Made by a program: the position numbers and the translations under genes. Below the pieces are notes generated by a model. It ran no database searches and was not told where the DNA came from. It saw only the letters and a list, made by a program, of their open reading frames with translations. A DNA stretch of 34,099 bases from Gammaproteobacteria bacterium. Lineage in GTDB: Bacteria; Pseudomonadota; Gammaproteobacteria; PS1; Pseudothioglobaceae. The DNA lies in contig JAQWRQ010000053.1 in the NCBI GenBank assembly GCA_029243595.1, forward strand, positions 1 to 34,099, read 5' to 3'. Each line of letters begins with the position of its first letter. Position 1 is the stretch's first letter. Below are positions 17,103 through 25,192 of this stretch, piece after piece.

Positions 17103-18238
17103 TATTTAAGCTCCTTTTTACTTTGCACACCGAGTGTCTTGAGTTTTTCAGCACGTCCAATCAGGTTGCCCTTACCATCTGATAATTTACCACGCGCTTC
17201 TTTATAGCTCTTTTGTGCTTTATCAAGGTGCTTTTCAATATCATCCATAGAACTAACAAAACCAAATAGTTTGTCGTACATAGCGCCTGCTTGACGTGCG
17301 ATTTCTTCAGAGTTTTGGTTTTGACGCTCTGTTTGCCAAATATGATGCACGGTTTTAAGGCTCATCATTAAAGTTGATGGCGACACTAAAACAATGTTCT
17401 TTTTTAGTGCGGTGGTGAATAAATCTGGCTTTTGATCCAATGCGACTAACAACGCTGATTCAATTGGGATGAAAACAAAGATAAAATCAAGCGTTAACAC
17501 GCCTTCGAGGTTTTCATACTCTTTGATACTGATGCCATTAATATGTGCTTCAACCGAAGCCACATGCGCTTTAAGCATGGTTTTATCTGACTGATTGGCA
17601 ATGTAATCTTTATAAGCTTTAAGCGATACTTTAGAGTCAATAATAATGTCTTTTTCTTCAGGCAGGTGTAATACCACATCTGGCTTAAAAGCTTCACCTG
17701 CTTCATTTTTAAGTTGTTTTTGTGTGTCAAACTCATGCCCCTCTCTAAGGCCAGAACTCGACAAAATAGAGCTTAAGATCATCTCGCCCCAATCACCCTG
17801 CTGCTTGTTATCATAAGTCAGGGCATCGGTTAAATTTTGTGTGGTTTCTTGTGCCTCAATACTGGTTTTTTTAAGATTTTCAATTTGTGCACTTAAGGTG
17901 GCACGTTCTTTTACTTGCTCAGTAGTGATAACCTCAATCTTATCTCTAAACTCTTTTAGCTGTGCTTGTAATGGGGTTAATAACTCTGAATTTTTAACAC
18001 TTAAATCATTGCGATCTTTGGCTAAGATATCGGTCGCAACCGCTTTGAAATCCTTACTCATTTGCTCTTTGGCAATACTAATTAAATCAACCTCTTTCTT
18101 GTGAGATTCAATGGCTTTATCGAGACTCACTTCAAGGTGAATTTTGTCAGTTTCTAATACTTTTAATTTGGTGTTTAGGTAGAAGTAGATCACCACTGCA
18201 CCAACAATCAAACCTAACGCTAAACTCATTACATCCAT
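17102..18238 (-). CDS. rmuC: DNA recombination protein RmuC
   Basis: A 378-residue RmuC-family protein. It has one N-terminal membrane segment (about residues 4-22), a long charged coiled coil (about 25-135), then the RmuC core with QGDWGEMILSSILSSSGLREG, FKPDVVLHLPEEKDIIIDSKVSL and FIPIESALLVAL, followed by VLVSPSTLMMSLKTVHHIWQ. The core resembles restriction-endonuclease-like folds, with the conserved Asp and DSKVS. RmuC limits recombination at inverted repeats in E. coli; the mechanism is unknown. It overlaps the HAD gene upstream and the SDR downstream by single bases (TAATG at both junctions). It is shorter than the 475-residue E. coli protein. Confidence 0.93.
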   Translation of the reverse strand: MDVMSLALGLIVGAVVIYFYLNTKLKVLETDKIHLEVSLDKAIESHKKEVDLISIAKEQMSKDFKAVATDILAKDRNDLSVKNSELLTPLQAQLKEFRDKIEVITTEQVKERATLSAQIENLKKTSIEAQETTQNLTDALTYDNKQQGDWGEMILSSILSSSGLREGHEFDTQKQLKNEAGEAFKPDVVLHLPEEKDIIIDSKVSLKAYKDYIANQSDKTMLKAHVASVEAHINGISIKEYENLEGVLTLDFIFVFIPIESALLVALDQKPDLFTTALKKNIVLVSPSTLMMSLKTVHHIWQTERQNQNSEEIARQAGAMYDKLFGFVSSMDDIEKHLDKAQKSYKEARGKLSDGKGNLIGRAEKLKTLGVQSKKELK

Positions 18239-18873
18239 TATATTAACTCCAATATTTCTTCTACTTGATCAACCAAGTAATCGTAATTCCAATCTGATTC
18301 AACGTTGCCATAACCATAGGTCACTGCTACGGTTTTAATGTTTGCGTTTTTACCCGCAACCATGTCGTTTTTATCATCACCGACAAACAAACAACTTTGT
18401 GGCAAAACACCTAGCTGTGCACACGCATAAAGCAATGGTGCGGGGTGTGGCTTATTATATTCTAAGGTGTCGCCACAAACCACGACATCCGGTTTTAAGT
18501 CTAATTTTTCTAATAACAAATGGGTTAAGTTCTCAGGCTTATTGGTGACTATCCCCCAATACACTTTTTGCTGTTTAATGATGTTAAGCAGTGCATCAAT
18601 ACCGTCAAATGTCTTCGAGGATTTATCGATATTATCGGTATAAATCTCTAATATTCTTTGATGTCTATTAGTAAACTCAGCATGTGATTCATCACAATCA
18701 AAACCAAACTTAATGAGCGCTTTGCCGCCAAAAGCCACCAAGGGCTTGATTTTCTCATAAGGTTTTTCTTCAATATTATTTTCCAATAACAAGCTATTGA
18801 GTGCAAAAGCAAGGTCAGGCGCAGTATCGATCAATGTGCCGTCTAAATCAAAAAGAATGGTGTTAATTGTCAT
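18238..18873 (-). CDS. HAD-family phosphatase of the Gph/MupP type
   Basis: A 211-residue HAD hydrolase. The catalytic motif DLDGT is at residues 9-13 (nucleophile Asp9, acid Asp11), followed by a helical cap; motif II is WGIVTNKP, then NKPHPAPLLYACAQLG with the motif III Lys, and FVGDDKNDMVAGKNA as motif IV. By routine annotation this is phosphoglycolate phosphatase (Gph), which removes 2-phosphoglycolate made by RubisCO oxygenation or DNA repair. Details are closer to MupP, the MurNAc-6-phosphate phosphatase of the Pseudomonas anabolic cell-wall recycling route: short cap, WG-VTNKP, FVGDD, and TVAVTYGYGN followed by a W. The downstream yciK-like gene also recalls the mupP-yciK pairing. The substrate is left open. 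Confidence 0.85.
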   Translation of the reverse strand: MTINTILFDLDGTLIDTAPDLAFALNSLLLENNIEEKPYEKIKPLVAFGGKALIKFGFDCDESHAEFTNRHQRILEIYTDNIDKSSKTFDGIDALLNIIKQQKVYWGIVTNKPENLTHLLLEKLDLKPDVVVCGDTLEYNKPHPAPLLYACAQLGVLPQSCLFVGDDKNDMVAGKNANIKTVAVTYGYGNVESDWNYDYLVDQVEEILELI

Positions 18874-18882
18874 AGAAAATCG

Positions 18883-18910
18883 TTAAAATCTTAAGTCTAC
18901 AAATTATAAC
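18883..18910 (+). promoter_or_regulatory. Candidate promoter for plsC
   Basis: Plus strand TTAAAA (18883-18888), 16 bases, TATAAC (18905-18910). Both hexamers match the sigma-70 consensus only partly (4/6 and 5/6). The start point would be near 18917, about ten bases before the ATG, so the leader is very short. Confidence 0.28.
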
Positions 18911-18927
18911 GTTTACACTCAATACGA

Positions 18928-19635
18928 ATGCTGTTTTTAAGATCCTTACTTTACTTTTTAGGCTCCACTCTAGTGCTATCTGTACTAGTAGCAATAGCGC
19001 TTGCACTGTTTTTTACGCCTGTTAAAGTACGTTATGCTATTTTATCCAAGTGGTCGCTCTTTTGTATGTGGTGGCTGCGTGTTACATTAAATATTAAACT
19101 CAATGTAATCGGCAAAGAGAATATTCCAAGTCAAGCCAGTGTAATTATTTCCAATCACCAATCTACCTGGGAGACGCTTGCTTTACAAGCTATCTTTCCA
19201 CATCAAACCTGGGTGCTTAAACAAGAGTTGCAATGGATCCCTATTTTTGGCTGGGGCTTGTCGCTTTTAAAGCCGATTATTATTGACCGTGGTGAAAAAT
19301 TAAAAGCACTTAAAAAAGTTATCAAACAAGGTGCCGCAAGAATTGCCGAAGGAATATTTGTAGTGGTGTTCCCCGAAGGTACACGCCAACCTTATGGGCA
19401 ACTTGGCGAATACCAAAAAGGTGGCGTTTCGATTGCCAAAAAAACCGGTTGCGATATCTCACCGGTGTATCACAATGCTGGCAAACTTTGGCCAAAAGGC
19501 AGTTTTGTCAAACAGCCCGGCACCATTACTGTGGTGATCGGAAAACCAATTACCGTGGCTGGAAAATCAGCAGCAGAACTCACCAAAGAAGTCAGAGATT
19601 GGACCCAAGATCAATCAAATCGCATTAATCAATAA
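18928..19635 (+). CDS. plsC: 1-acyl-sn-glycerol-3-phosphate acyltransferase
   Basis: A 235-residue PlsC-family lysophosphatidate acyltransferase, which makes phosphatidic acid at the inner membrane. A hydrophobic N-terminal segment (about residues 5-30) anchors it. The catalytic block is SNHQSTWET (His77 with Glu82 in place of the usual Asp of HX4D, a variant seen in other proteobacterial family members), followed by the KQELQWIPIFGWG acyl-binding region and FPEGTRQ (148-154), the glycerol-phosphate site. It is transcribed away from the HAD gene and converges on the TolC-like gene, overlapping its last 21 bp. Other members of this family acylate lyso-ornithine lipids or lysophospholipids; the core enzyme role is most likely. 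Confidence 0.92.
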   Translation: MLFLRSLLYFLGSTLVLSVLVAIALALFFTPVKVRYAILSKWSLFCMWWLRVTLNIKLNVIGKENIPSQASVIISNHQSTWETLALQAIFPHQTWVLKQELQWIPIFGWGLSLLKPIIIDRGEKLKALKKVIKQGAARIAEGIFVVVFPEGTRQPYGQLGEYQKGGVSIAKKTGCDISPVYHNAGKLWPKGSFVKQPGTITVVIGKPITVAGKSAAELTKEVRDWTQDQSNRINQ

Positions 19636-21066
19636 TCGATCCATTAGGCTGTTGTATTTAATGCGATTCTTATGATAATTAATAGCAGAACCAACTTGTT
19701 CTAACAATAACGACTGCTGCTCGTCTTGTTCGTTAATCACAAAACGGATGTTGCCATTGCCTGATAAGAACTCATCGAGCTCTGCTTTGATGTTATCAGG
19801 TGAGTTTTCGTTAATTTGCTGTTGGTACAAATCCAGCTGCTTAACACCTTGCTTAAGCTCGGTTGTTAGCTTTTGCGCATCAGAGACAATGTCATCAAGT
19901 TTATCTTGATACTTAAGCTCTAACTGACGCCCCTTTAGGCGATATTTACGCAAATACACGTCATTAGTTACATCGCCTGTTAATGGGTAAGAAAACTCAA
20001 GTTTAGCCTCATATTCAACCTCAGAAGATTTTGAATAGGTTGAATAATTACCCTTGTTATCATCTTGCGTGGCACTAATGGTAAAGTCAAAATCAGCCAA
20101 TGTTGAATTTTGATAAGCCTTAACACTTCGTTTGTTTTTTAATTGCTCTATTTCAATACGTTTAATATCACGAATTGACTCTTTGCAATATTGATGCAAG
20201 TCTTGAATTAAACCTACTCTAGCACCCCAATTAATTTTAAGTGGATTAGCGTCTAAATTAACACTTGGTAATACCGCATTCAATGATTTTTGCTCAGCTT
20301 TTAATTTAGATTCTAAATCTAATAGTAGTCGCTGTGATTTGTTAATAGAGCGGCGCATCGTTAAAACACTGGTTTTGTTGGTATTCTGTGCTTGAATGGT
20401 TTTGAGAATACCTTTAGAAGCTTTAAGTCGATTTTTTACAATGTCGATTTGAGTGTGATAATTAATCCAATCAAGAAAAATTGTTAACTTTTCTTCAATA
20501 AAATCTTCCTTGACTTCGGATAATACTAGTCTCTCATCTTCGTAATCTAATACGGCCAAATCATAGGTTTTTTGATCAACCACACCGCCTTTATTTTTAA
20601 GCAGAGGCAATGTCCAGCTAATAGATGCATCATCTAAATATTCAGTGGTGTTCTTATCTGTCTGATAACCATTCTTATCGTACATCTCTTCATCTTTAAC
20701 AGGCAAAGATTTATCATAAGAGATTTTTAACTCTGAGCCATTAGAAAAAAATTTCTTGGTTATATCAGTAGAAATCTTTCTAACGTCTTGTGTAGTTGAT
20801 TTTGCATAATCAGTACTAGAGGTGTAATCTTCTTTATTCTTATGCTTGCTGATACGGCCTAACTCACCACCAACAGTCCAATCCCAATCGGCATAACTTA
20901 ATTTATCGCCATCCATCTCAATTTTTTTAATAGTGAGATTGATTTGTTCTTTTTCAAAGAAGATGTTGTTAACCAATAATGACTGAACAAACTCAGATTC
21001 GATTAATGCATTAACCGATGTAGAAATTAAAAAGGTTGCTAAAAATTTAGCTGTACGCTTGTGCAT
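19615..21066 (-). CDS. Divergent TolC-family outer-membrane protein
   Basis: A 483-residue protein predicted to be exported. I start it at ATG 21064-21066, which gives a clean signal peptide (MHKRTAKFLATFLISTSVNA, cleavage after about residue 20); a longer frame from 21186 lies inside rnt. The mature part shows the duplicated TolC/OEP plan: a beta-rich stretch (about 55-140, Tyr/Ser/Asp-rich), ISWTLPLLKNKGG, a long helix pair, then a second beta stretch (about 330-375, FDFTISATQDD and LEFSYPLTGD) and a second long coiled region. Similarity to named efflux channels is weak, so no substrate can be given. No periplasmic adaptor or pump gene is nearby. It overlaps rnt by 20 bp and plsC by 21 bp. 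Confidence 0.66.
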   Translation of the reverse strand: MHKRTAKFLATFLISTSVNALIESEFVQSLLVNNIFFEKEQINLTIKKIEMDGDKLSYADWDWTVGGELGRISKHKNKEDYTSSTDYAKSTTQDVRKISTDITKKFFSNGSELKISYDKSLPVKDEEMYDKNGYQTDKNTTEYLDDASISWTLPLLKNKGGVVDQKTYDLAVLDYEDERLVLSEVKEDFIEEKLTIFLDWINYHTQIDIVKNRLKASKGILKTIQAQNTNKTSVLTMRRSINKSQRLLLDLESKLKAEQKSLNAVLPSVNLDANPLKINWGARVGLIQDLHQYCKESIRDIKRIEIEQLKNKRSVKAYQNSTLADFDFTISATQDDNKGNYSTYSKSSEVEYEAKLEFSYPLTGDVTNDVYLRKYRLKGRQLELKYQDKLDDIVSDAQKLTTELKQGVKQLDLYQQQINENSPDNIKAELDEFLSGNGNIRFVINEQDEQQSLLLEQVGSAINYHKNRIKYNSLMDRLLINAI

Positions 21067-21637
21067 TAAAAATTTGGCAAAAAAGCTCAGCAGTTTTTTG
21101 TGTGTCATATAATGCCGAGTGTGCACTGGCATCATCCCACTCAATGTTAGCAACACGTATAGCTTTAGCCAACACTGTTTCCCCATAATAAAGCGCTGAA
21201 AGACTTACCGTATCAATGGTTGAAAATTGGTGAAATGGGTTTTTTAGTTTTGAACGATTGCTCGCCGCATACAAAAAACCTAAATCAAAAAATGCATTGT
21301 GCCCTACCAAAATCGAACGTGTGCATTCCTCAGTTTTCATTTCAGCGCGAACAGCTTTAAAAATATCGCTCAACGCTTGTTTTTCACTCACTGCTAATCG
21401 CAGGGGATTGTCAACATCAATGCCGTTAAACTTCAATGCACTCGGATCTAGATTAGCACCTTTAAAAGGTTCTACATGAAAGTGCAAAGGTTCTTTTGGA
21501 TAGAAAACACCTTGATCATCAACTCCAATTACAATGGCGCAAATCTCAAGCATGGCGTCAGTTTTATCATTAAAACCGCCAGTTTCGATATCAATTACAA
21601 CGGGTAAGTAACCACGAATACGCTCGTTAATTTTCAT
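21047..21637 (-). CDS. rnt: Ribonuclease T
   Basis: A 196-residue DEDDh exoribonuclease that trims the 3' ends of tRNA, 5S and 23S rRNA. Catalytic acids are seen: Asp16 and Glu18 in VVIDIETGG, Asp118 in GHNAFFDLGF, and His173 with Asp178 in HSALYDTQKTAELF. The LHFHVEPFKGANL and ALKFNGIDVDNPLR blocks are specific to RNase T rather than DNA polymerase III epsilon. It is slightly shorter than the 215-residue E. coli enzyme. Its ATG shares one base with the stop of the acetyltransferase gene upstream (TAATG), and its end overlaps the start of the TolC-like gene by 20 bp. Confidence 0.95.
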   Translation of the reverse strand: MKINERIRGYLPVVIDIETGGFNDKTDAMLEICAIVIGVDDQGVFYPKEPLHFHVEPFKGANLDPSALKFNGIDVDNPLRLAVSEKQALSDIFKAVRAEMKTEECTRSILVGHNAFFDLGFLYAASNRSKLKNPFHQFSTIDTVSLSALYYGETVLAKAIRVANIEWDDASAHSALYDTQKTAELFCQIFNAQAYS

Positions 21638-22059
21638 TATACGTCCTTGAAGAATATTGAAGAATTTCGCTGATGATTAAATAAAGCTTGGCGCTTTTTA
21701 GGTAATTCACTAATTTGCATTTTCACAAAACCTTGATTTAAAAACCACTGGGCATTATGCTTAGACAATGCAAAAATTTTGGAAAAATTGGCAATGCGTG
21801 CTTTTTGCATGATTTCATCCAGTAATTTAGCTGAAAAACCTTGGTTTTGCACGTTTTTTGACACTGCTAAGGCATATATTTCACCCATATTACCCTCTTT
21901 ACAGTCTTTTAAACCTGCACAAGCCACTAGATTATCAAAATTTCGCAAAAAAACAAAATCATCGATATTGTCATTGATTTGATCAAAAGTTCTAGGCAAA
22001 ATCTTACCTTCCTTTACGAAAGGCTCGATTAAATCTAATATTTGCTGTGCTGTGTCCAA
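21637..22059 (-). CDS. Short GNAT acetyltransferase resembling the ArgA catalytic domain
   Basis: A 140-residue GNAT protein that aligns along its length with the C-terminal acetyltransferase domain of N-acetylglutamate synthase ArgA: ILDLIEPFVKEGKIL, LVACAGL, GEIYALAVSKNVQNQGFSAKLLDEI (acetyl-CoA loop, here QNQGFS), SKIFALSKHNAQWFLNQGF and LPKKRQALFNHQRNS. The amino-acid-kinase domain that carries arginine feedback in ArgA is absent. If active, it would acetylate glutamate for arginine synthesis, as short NAGS enzymes do; another substrate is possible. The only start in frame is TTG 22057-22059, since a TAG lies three codons upstream. No ribosome-binding site is obvious, and the first strand of the fold appears to be missing. 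It heads a transcript with rnt and the TolC-like gene. Confidence 0.76.
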   Translation of the reverse strand: MDTAQQILDLIEPFVKEGKILPRTFDQINDNIDDFVFLRNFDNLVACAGLKDCKEGNMGEIYALAVSKNVQNQGFSAKLLDEIMQKARIANFSKIFALSKHNAQWFLNQGFVKMQISELPKKRQALFNHQRNSSIFFKDV

Positions 22060-22075
22060 TTCAAACTAAATGGCT

Positions 22076-22104
22076 TTGAGAAAAACCTTATTTTAGTCTA
22101 AAAT
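22076..22104 (+). promoter_or_regulatory. Sigma-70 promoter of ilvD
   Basis: Plus strand TTGAGA (22076-22081), 17 bases, TAAAAT (22099-22104): 5/6 matches in both hexamers at ideal spacing. Transcription would start near 22111, about 22 bases before the ATG. It is the best sigma-70 promoter in the window by eye. Confidence 0.6.
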
Positions 22105-22118
22105 TTAGTCTTTTTAGT
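22092..22118 (+). repeat. Short direct repeats TTTAGTCT around the ilvD -10 box
   Basis: TTTAGTCT occurs at 22092-22099 and 22104-22111, and a partial TTTAGT at 22113-22118. They flank and overlap the -10 box and start point. They could be a regulator site or chance in AT-rich DNA. Confidence 0.35.
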
Positions 22119-22132
22119 AAACGAAATACATT

Positions 22133-23797
22133 ATGTCTAATACAAGAAAATACTCCTCTCAAGTCGTTGACGGTTATGAACGCGCACCCTCTCGCGCCAT
22201 GCTCTATCCTGTTGGATTTAAAAAAGAAGATTTCAATAAACCTCAAGTCGGTATTGCTAGTACTTGGTCAATGGTTACACCTTGTAATATGCATATCAAT
22301 AAACTTGCTGACGAAGCTGAAAAAGGGATTAATTCTGCTGGTGGTAAAGGCGTTATCTTTAATACAATTACCATCTCTGATGGTATCTCTATGGGCTCTG
22401 AAGGCATGAAGTATTCTTTGGTTTCTCGTGAGGTAATTGCTGATTCAATTGAAACCGTTGTTGGCTGTCAAGGTTTTGACGGCGTGGTTGCTATTGGTGG
22501 TTGTGACAAGAATATGCCGGGTTGCATTATTGGTTTGTCACGATTAAACCGCCCCGGTATTTTTGTTTACGGTGGCACGATCCAGCCCGGCAAAGGCCAT
22601 ACTGATGTGGTTAGTGTGTTTGAAGCCGTTGGAAAATACGCCAACAATGCAATTGATGCAATTGAGTTAGAAAATATTGAAAAAACAGCGATTCCTGGCC
22701 CAGGTTCTTGTGGTGGTATGTACACTGCTAATACCATGGCTTCAGCGATTGAGGCGCTGGGTATGAGTTTGCCAAACTCCTCTGCACAAGATGCAATCTC
22801 AGCGGATAAAAATAACGACTGTGTACGTGCCGGCGAGGCAGTGCTTAACTTATTAGAAAAAGACATTAAGCCAAACGATATCATGACCATGAAAGCATTC
22901 GAGAATGCGATTACGGTTATTATTACTCTGGGTGGCTCTACCAATGCGGTACTACACCTAATTGCTATGGCTAATGCTGCTGGAGTTGATTTAAACATTG
23001 ATGACTTTACGCGGATTGGCGCTAACGTACCGGTGATTGCCGATCTTAAGCCGTCAGGTAAATACCTAATGAGTGAGTTAATTGAAATTGGTGGCACACT
23101 ACCACTGATGAAGATGTTGCTCGATGCTGGCATGCTACATGGTGACTGCATGACCGTGACTGGCCAAACCATGGCTGAAAACTTAAAAGATGTTAAGCCG
23201 TATGCAGATTCTCAAGATATTATTAGAGCACTGGATAATCCAATTAAAAAAGACTCGCACCTTAGAATCTTACGAGGTAACTTAGCTTCTGAAGGTGCAG
23301 TGGCTAAGATTACTGGCAAAGAAGGCTTGAGCTTTAAAGGTGTGGCAAAGTGTTATGGTCGTGAAGAAGAAGCGCTTGCCGCCGTACTAAATGATGAAAT
23401 TAAAGCCGGTGATGTAATTGTGATTCGTTACGAAGGCCCTGCGGGCGGTCCTGGTATGCGTGAGATGCTTGCACCAACTTCAGCTGTAATGGGCAAAGGT
23501 CTTGGTGGTGAAGTAGCGCTGATTACTGATGGTCGTTTTTCAGGCGGTACACATGGTTTTGTGGTGGGTCATATCACCCCTGAAGCTTTTAAAGGTGGTG
23601 TGTTGGCTGTAGTTGAAGATGGTGATGAAATTTTAATCGATGCTGAAAACAACATATTGGAGCTGTTAGTTGATCAATCGGTCATTGATGAGAGATTGTC
23701 TAATTGGACACAGCCTAAACCAAACTACACTAAAGGTGTGTTGGCTAAGTTTGCCAAGTTGGCTAAATCTGCTTCTGAAGGTGCAATAACTACTTAA
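22133..23797 (+). CDS. ilvD: Dihydroxy-acid dehydratase
   Basis: A 554-residue Fe-S dehydratase that converts 2,3-dihydroxy-isovalerate and dihydroxy-methylvalerate to the keto acids preceding valine and isoleucine. Cluster cysteines are seen in VTPCNMH (Cys51), [11 protein letters not shown] (around residue 125) and [15 protein letters not shown] (around 197). Also typical are [41 protein letters not shown] and [11 protein letters not shown]. The short form (about 555 residues) is the type common in many bacteria and archaea and differs from the 616-residue E. coli IlvD. It is a single-gene transcript; no ilvBN or ilvC is near. The ATG follows a good promoter, but the ribosome-binding site (ACGAAA) is weak. 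Confidence 0.97.
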   Translation: MSNTRKYSSQVVDGYERAPSRAMLYPVGFKKEDFNKPQVGIASTWSMVTPCNMHINKLADEAEKGINSAGGKGVIFNTITISDGISMGSEGMKYSLVSREVIADSIETVVGCQGFDGVVAIGGCDKNMPGCIIGLSRLNRPGIFVYGGTIQPGKGHTDVVSVFEAVGKYANNAIDAIELENIEKTAIPGPGSCGGMYTANTMASAIEALGMSLPNSSAQDAISADKNNDCVRAGEAVLNLLEKDIKPNDIMTMKAFENAITVIITLGGSTNAVLHLIAMANAAGVDLNIDDFTRIGANVPVIADLKPSGKYLMSELIEIGGTLPLMKMLLDAGMLHGDCMTVTGQTMAENLKDVKPYADSQDIIRALDNPIKKDSHLRILRGNLASEGAVAKITGKEGLSFKGVAKCYGREEEALAAVLNDEIKAGDVIVIRYEGPAGGPGMREMLAPTSAVMGKGLGGEVALITDGRFSGGTHGFVVGHITPEAFKGGVLAVVEDGDEILIDAENNILELLVDQSVIDERLSNWTQPKPNYTKGVLAKFAKLAKSASEGAITT

Positions 23798-23810
23798 AAA
23801 ACTATAGTAA

Positions 23811-23831
23811 CAAAATAACCGAATTATTTTG
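23811..23831. terminator. AT-rich inverted repeat between ilvD and nhaA
   Basis: CAAAATAA (23811-23818) / TTATTTTG (23824-23831), loop CCGAA. The stem is perfect but nearly GC-free and lacks a T-run of note, so termination would be weak. It contains the nhaA stop codon. Confidence 0.3.
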
Positions 23832-25155
23832 TTGCGACAAATCGAAGCCACAAATAACCAAACAAACCTGCAAATAACGAAGCAAATAAAATACCGATTT
23901 TCGCTTGAAGCAACATTGTCGGATCGCCTAAAAACGCTAATTCTGCAACAAAAATCGACATGGTAAAGCCAATACCACCCAAAAAGGCAACACCAAAGAT
24001 TTGGCTCATATTGCTATTTTGTGGCAACTGGGCAATTCTTAGTTTGATAGCGAGATAAGAAACACCGTAGATTCCGATCACTTTTCCCAAAACCAGTCCA
24101 GCAATAACGCCAACAGATATAGGTTCTATAATAATACTGCTTATCGAGCTAAAATCAATCGCAATTCCTGCATTAGCCAAAGCAAATAAAGGGATTACCA
24201 CTAAAGCCACAGGCAAATGTAAGCCGTGCTCTAATCTTGCGGCAGGTGTGCCAATTTCTTTAATGCGGTCTTCAATATTAATTAAGATCGCCTTTTGACG
24301 CTCATGTAGCAAATGATTCTCACACACAGGATAATTTTCATAAGTATCTAATAAATCTTGAGTTTTTTCAACAAAACCTAGGGGTGCACGTTTAGGTTTT
24401 GAAGGTATTGCCATCGCGGCAATTACACCTGATATCGTTGCATGAACACCTGATTCAAGTGTGAAAAACCACATAAAAATGCCAACAATAAAATAAGGTG
24501 ATACCGCATGAATGCCAAAGCGATTAAGGGCAATCATAATTAAAAATGATCCACCTGCTAAAACAAGCGGCAATATATGTATTTGATCGGTGTAAAAAAC
24601 AGCAATCACAAGTACCGCACCTAAGTCATCAACAATCGCAAGAGCCACTAAAAAAGTTACCAAAGCTGTTGGAATTCTCTTACCTAAAAGCACTAAAGCA
24701 CTAATTGCAAATGCAATATCTGTTGCCATAGGTATGCCCCACCCAGCTTCACCAACACCGCCTGCATTAATATAAAAATATATCAATGCAGGAAATGCCA
24801 TGCCACCTATAGCAGCTAAAACTGGCAAAATTGCAACTTTTATATTAGAGAGCTCGCCAACCAATATTTCACGTTTTATTTCAAGACCAATAACAAAGAA
24901 AAACAAGGTCATTAACCCATCATTTATCCAGTGGTGAATGGTTTGTGAAAATTGCCAAAGACCAACACTTATGTTAATTTTTGTATGAAAAAAATGTGCG
25001 TAAGAGTCTGTTAAAGCAGTAGTGTTGGCAAGAGAAAGCGCCAAAATGGTCATCACCATTAAGATCAAGCCAGTTGTTGTTTGAGAATGAATAAAGTGCT
25101 CAAACGGTGTTGAGACTTTTTTAAAGGCTTTTTCCCACGGGGCGTATAGTTTCAT
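23824..25155 (-). CDS. nhaA: Na+/H+ antiporter NhaA
   Basis: A 443-residue inner-membrane antiporter with about 11-12 membrane segments. It exports Na+ in exchange for protons and helps pH and salt balance. The ion-binding pair Asp176-Asp177 lies in VALAIVDDLGAVLVIA, and ATDIAFAISAL (Asp146) precedes it; FFFVIGLEIKRE is the conserved second-helix block. Compared with the 388-residue E. coli NhaA it has a longer N terminus (about 20 residues) and a hydrophilic insert of roughly 50 residues (about 255-305, with KTQDLLDTYENYP and ERQKAILINIEDRIKEI) before the LEHGLHLPVALVVIP segment. Such longer forms occur in other bacteria. It lies 37 bp after rnr, where rlmB is usually found in gammaproteobacteria. 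Confidence 0.95.
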   Translation of the reverse strand: MKLYAPWEKAFKKVSTPFEHFIHSQTTTGLILMVMTILALSLANTTALTDSYAHFFHTKINISVGLWQFSQTIHHWINDGLMTLFFFVIGLEIKREILVGELSNIKVAILPVLAAIGGMAFPALIYFYINAGGVGEAGWGIPMATDIAFAISALVLLGKRIPTALVTFLVALAIVDDLGAVLVIAVFYTDQIHILPLVLAGGSFLIMIALNRFGIHAVSPYFIVGIFMWFFTLESGVHATISGVIAAMAIPSKPKRAPLGFVEKTQDLLDTYENYPVCENHLLHERQKAILINIEDRIKEIGTPAARLEHGLHLPVALVVIPLFALANAGIAIDFSSISSIIIEPISVGVIAGLVLGKVIGIYGVSYLAIKLRIAQLPQNSNMSQIFGVAFLGGIGFTMSIFVAELAFLGDPTMLLQAKIGILFASLFAGLFGYLWLRFVATK

Positions 25156-25192
25156 TTTTTATTCTCTTATTTTATCGCCTCGATATTAAACT

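Noticed and set aside
22567-23172. 201-codon open frame on the minus strand inside ilvD
   Set aside because: It lies wholly opposite the well-conserved ilvD reading frame, has no ribosome-binding site and no recognisable family. Ser/Ile-rich composition is what the reverse of this coding sequence would give.
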